The position numbers were made by a program, and so were the translations under genes. Below the pieces are notes generated by a model, which made no database searches, was not told where the DNA came from, and saw only the letters and a program-made list of their open reading frames with translations. From Burkholderiaceae bacterium (lineage in GTDB: Bacteria; Pseudomonadota; Gammaproteobacteria; Burkholderiales; Burkholderiaceae), in contig JAJPEN010000001.1 in NCBI GenBank assembly GCA_021166835.1, positions 1 through 30,022 of the forward strand: a stretch of DNA of 30,022 nucleotides, in the 5' to 3' direction. Positions 28,882 to 30,022 of the stretch are shown piece after piece. Within the stretch, counting starts at the first letter, position 1, and each line of letters starts with the position of its first letter.

Positions 28882-29301
28882 TCAGCGCAGCAGCTCGAGC
28901 GCCTTCTCGAGCTCCGCGCGGATCGCAACGAGGTCGGCGCCCGCCGGGAGCGGCGACGGATCCGCCGAAGCCGGCACGGTCTCGTTCGCTTCCTGCGGTA
29001 CGGACACCGGTTCGCGCCCCTTCGCCGCCTGCTGCGCCTCGCCCAGTCGGTTGCGCGCGCCGCTGATCGTGAAGCCCTGCTCGTAGAGCAGCTCGCGGAT
29101 GCGGCGCACGAGCAGCACCTCGTGGTGCTGGTAGTAGCGGCGGTTGCCGCGCCGCTTCATCGGGCGCAGCTGCGTGAACTCCTGCTCCCAGTAGCGCAGC
29201 ACGTGCGGCTTGACGCCGCATAGCTCGCTCACTTCGCCGATCGTGAAATAACGCTTCGCGGGAATCGGCGGCAACGCTGCCTTGGTATCGGTCTTCTGCA
29301 T
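28882..29301 (-). CDS. MerR-family transcriptional regulator
   Basis: This 139-residue protein has a MerR winged helix-turn-helix: [20 protein letters not shown] near residues 18-37, then a wing [15 protein letters not shown] and a helical [21 protein letters not shown] segment given here only for position (~62-82). The C-terminus is short, with no metal-binding cysteine set. It occupies the standard slot after ihfA seen across Betaproteobacteria, 32 bases away, and its physiological role is not established to my knowledge. The ATG at 29301 lacks a strong ribosome site; coupling to ihfA translation is possible. Confidence 0.88.
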   Translation of the reverse strand: MQKTDTKAALPPIPAKRYFTIGEVSELCGVKPHVLRYWEQEFTQLRPMKRRGNRRYYQHHEVLLVRRIRELLYEQGFTISGARNRLGEAQQAAKGREPVSVPQEANETVPASADPSPLPAGADLVAIRAELEKALELLR

Positions 29302-29333
29302 CGTTTGCCGTGCCGGCGCGGAATGCGCCGGCC

Positions 29334-29792
29334 TCAGTTCTGGTCGCCCTCGATCTGCGACTTCAGTTTCTGGCTCGCGTGAAAGGTGACCACGCGACGC
29401 GCCGAAATCGGGATTTCCTCGCCGGTTTTCGGGTTGCGCCCCGGACGCTGAGGCTTGTCGCGCAACTGGAAGTTGCCGAAACCCGAAAGCTTGACGCAAC
29501 CGCCGCGCTCGAGCGCGCCGCGGATCTCGTCGAAGAAGGTTTCGACCATGTCCTTCGCTTCGCGCTTGTTCAGGCCGACCCGCTCGAAGAGCATCTCGGC
29601 GAGTTCGGCTTTGGTCAGCGTGAAGCCGTCGCCTTGCGCCGGTGCGTCGTCGCGGTCGGCGTCGGCGGCGAACGGCATCTGCGCCGATCGAACGGCGGAC
29701 TCCGAGACTGCGGGAGCGCGCGCCGTCTCGGCCGGCGCCTCGTTTCGATGGTCCGGGACCGCGCGGCCGAACGGGATCATCGTTTCCGCCAT
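29334..29792 (-). CDS. ihfA: Integration host factor subunit alpha with N-terminal extension
   Basis: This 152-residue protein. Its core from about residue 56 ([20 protein letters not shown]) to the end matches IHF-alpha, including [14 protein letters not shown] and the DNA-intercalating beta-arm [14 protein letters not shown], followed by [17 protein letters not shown] bends DNA and acts in replication, recombination and transcription as a heterodimer with IhfB. The ~55-residue acidic/Ala-rich N-terminal extension is long compared with the ~100-residue enterobacterial protein; an internal ATG at 29678 would leave 17 extra residues. It lies 40 bases after pheT, its classic neighbour. Confidence 0.94.
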   Translation of the reverse strand: MAETMIPFGRAVPDHRNEAPAETARAPAVSESAVRSAQMPFAADADRDDAPAQGDGFTLTKAELAEMLFERVGLNKREAKDMVETFFDEIRGALERGGCVKLSGFGNFQLRDKPQRPGRNPKTGEEIPISARRVVTFHASQKLKSQIEGDQN

Positions 29793-29832
29793 CGTTCTCG
29801 AATCTGCCTGGAAATGCTGCTGCTGGATCGGG

Positions 29833-30022
29833 CTACGGCTCTTCGCTTCGGGGTGAGGAACGAAGCTTCGCGCCGACGGTGCGGGTGAGCCGGGAGACGA
29901 TCGCCTCGACCGCTTCGGCCGCCTCGGCTTCGCTCAAGGTACGCCGAGTATCTTGCATCCACAGCCGGAAGGCAAGGCTTTTTTCCTTATTTTCCAATCC
30001 CTTACCGCGATATTCGTCGAAC
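29833..30022 (-). CDS. pheT: Phenylalanine-tRNA ligase beta subunit, C-terminal end, cut by window edge
   Basis: The last 62 codons are visible. [18 protein letters not shown], then [14 protein letters not shown] and GAKLRSS, correspond to the end of the ferredoxin-fold anticodon-binding domain of PheT. The rest of the gene is beyond the right edge. The order pheT-ihfA-merR-tRNA-Pro is standard and supports the call. The usual enzyme attaches phenylalanine to tRNA-Phe as an (alpha-beta)2 tetramer. The short tail after GAKLR (about 10 residues) is unremarkable. Confidence 0.93.
   Translation of the reverse strand, partial: FDEYRGKGLENKEKSLAFRLWMQDTRRTLSEAEAAEAVEAIVSRLTRTVGAKLRSSPRSEEP

Overview
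The window is about 30 kb of high-GC DNA packed with central-metabolism genes. It looks like a chromosome segment of a betaproteobacterium, most likely Burkholderiales. The main support is gene order: a gntR gene and mdh divergent from an sdhC-D-A-B-E-gltA operon, odhA-odhB nearby, acnA at the far end of the mdh run, and pheT-ihfA-merR followed by tRNA-Pro. I see no insertion sequence, prophage, CRISPR array or rRNA, and no gene-free stretch longer than 300 bases. The largest gaps are 4941-5201 and 28521-28750.

Layout. 1-3242 (minus): the start of odhB (cut by the window edge) and complete odhA, two components of the NAD-linked 2-oxoglutarate dehydrogenase complex. The odhA leader carries a candidate SD-sequestering RNA hairpin. 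3418-4940 (minus): a coupled pair of poorly understood genes, a small membrane protein (PA2779 family) and a C39-like cysteine peptidase lipoprotein with TPR-like repeats (PA2778 family). 5202-10055 (plus): a three-gene operon for a 2-oxoacid:acceptor oxidoreductase resembling 2-oxoglutarate:NADP+ oxidoreductase (korC-korA-korB). 10119-15195 (minus): sdhCDAB, sdhE and gltA. 15362-16195 (minus): a GntR/UTRA regulator with a palindromic candidate operator in the divergent region. 16332-24374 (plus): mdh, the methylcitrate genes prpB-prpC-prpD, a DUF3617-type exported protein and acnA. 24569-26815 (plus): a MASE1/degenerate GGDEF/EAL protein. 26879-28520 (minus): an orphan membrane sensor histidine kinase coupled to a VOC-fold protein. 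28710-30022 (minus): terminator, tRNA-Pro(GGG), a MerR regulator, ihfA and the 3' end of pheT.

Together the genes encode most of an oxidative TCA cycle: citrate synthase, aconitase, 2-oxoglutarate dehydrogenase E1/E2, succinate dehydrogenase and malate dehydrogenase. They also encode a second, ferredoxin-type route for 2-oxoacid oxidation that would yield reduced ferredoxin or NADPH, and the methylcitrate cycle, which feeds propionyl-CoA carbon into the TCA cycle as succinate and pyruvate. The least explained elements are the PA2778/PA2779 pair between the two 2-oxoacid systems, short tandem duplications after three stop codons (one of which builds the prpB start), and a large purine/pyrimidine foldback with G-quadruplex potential after acnA.
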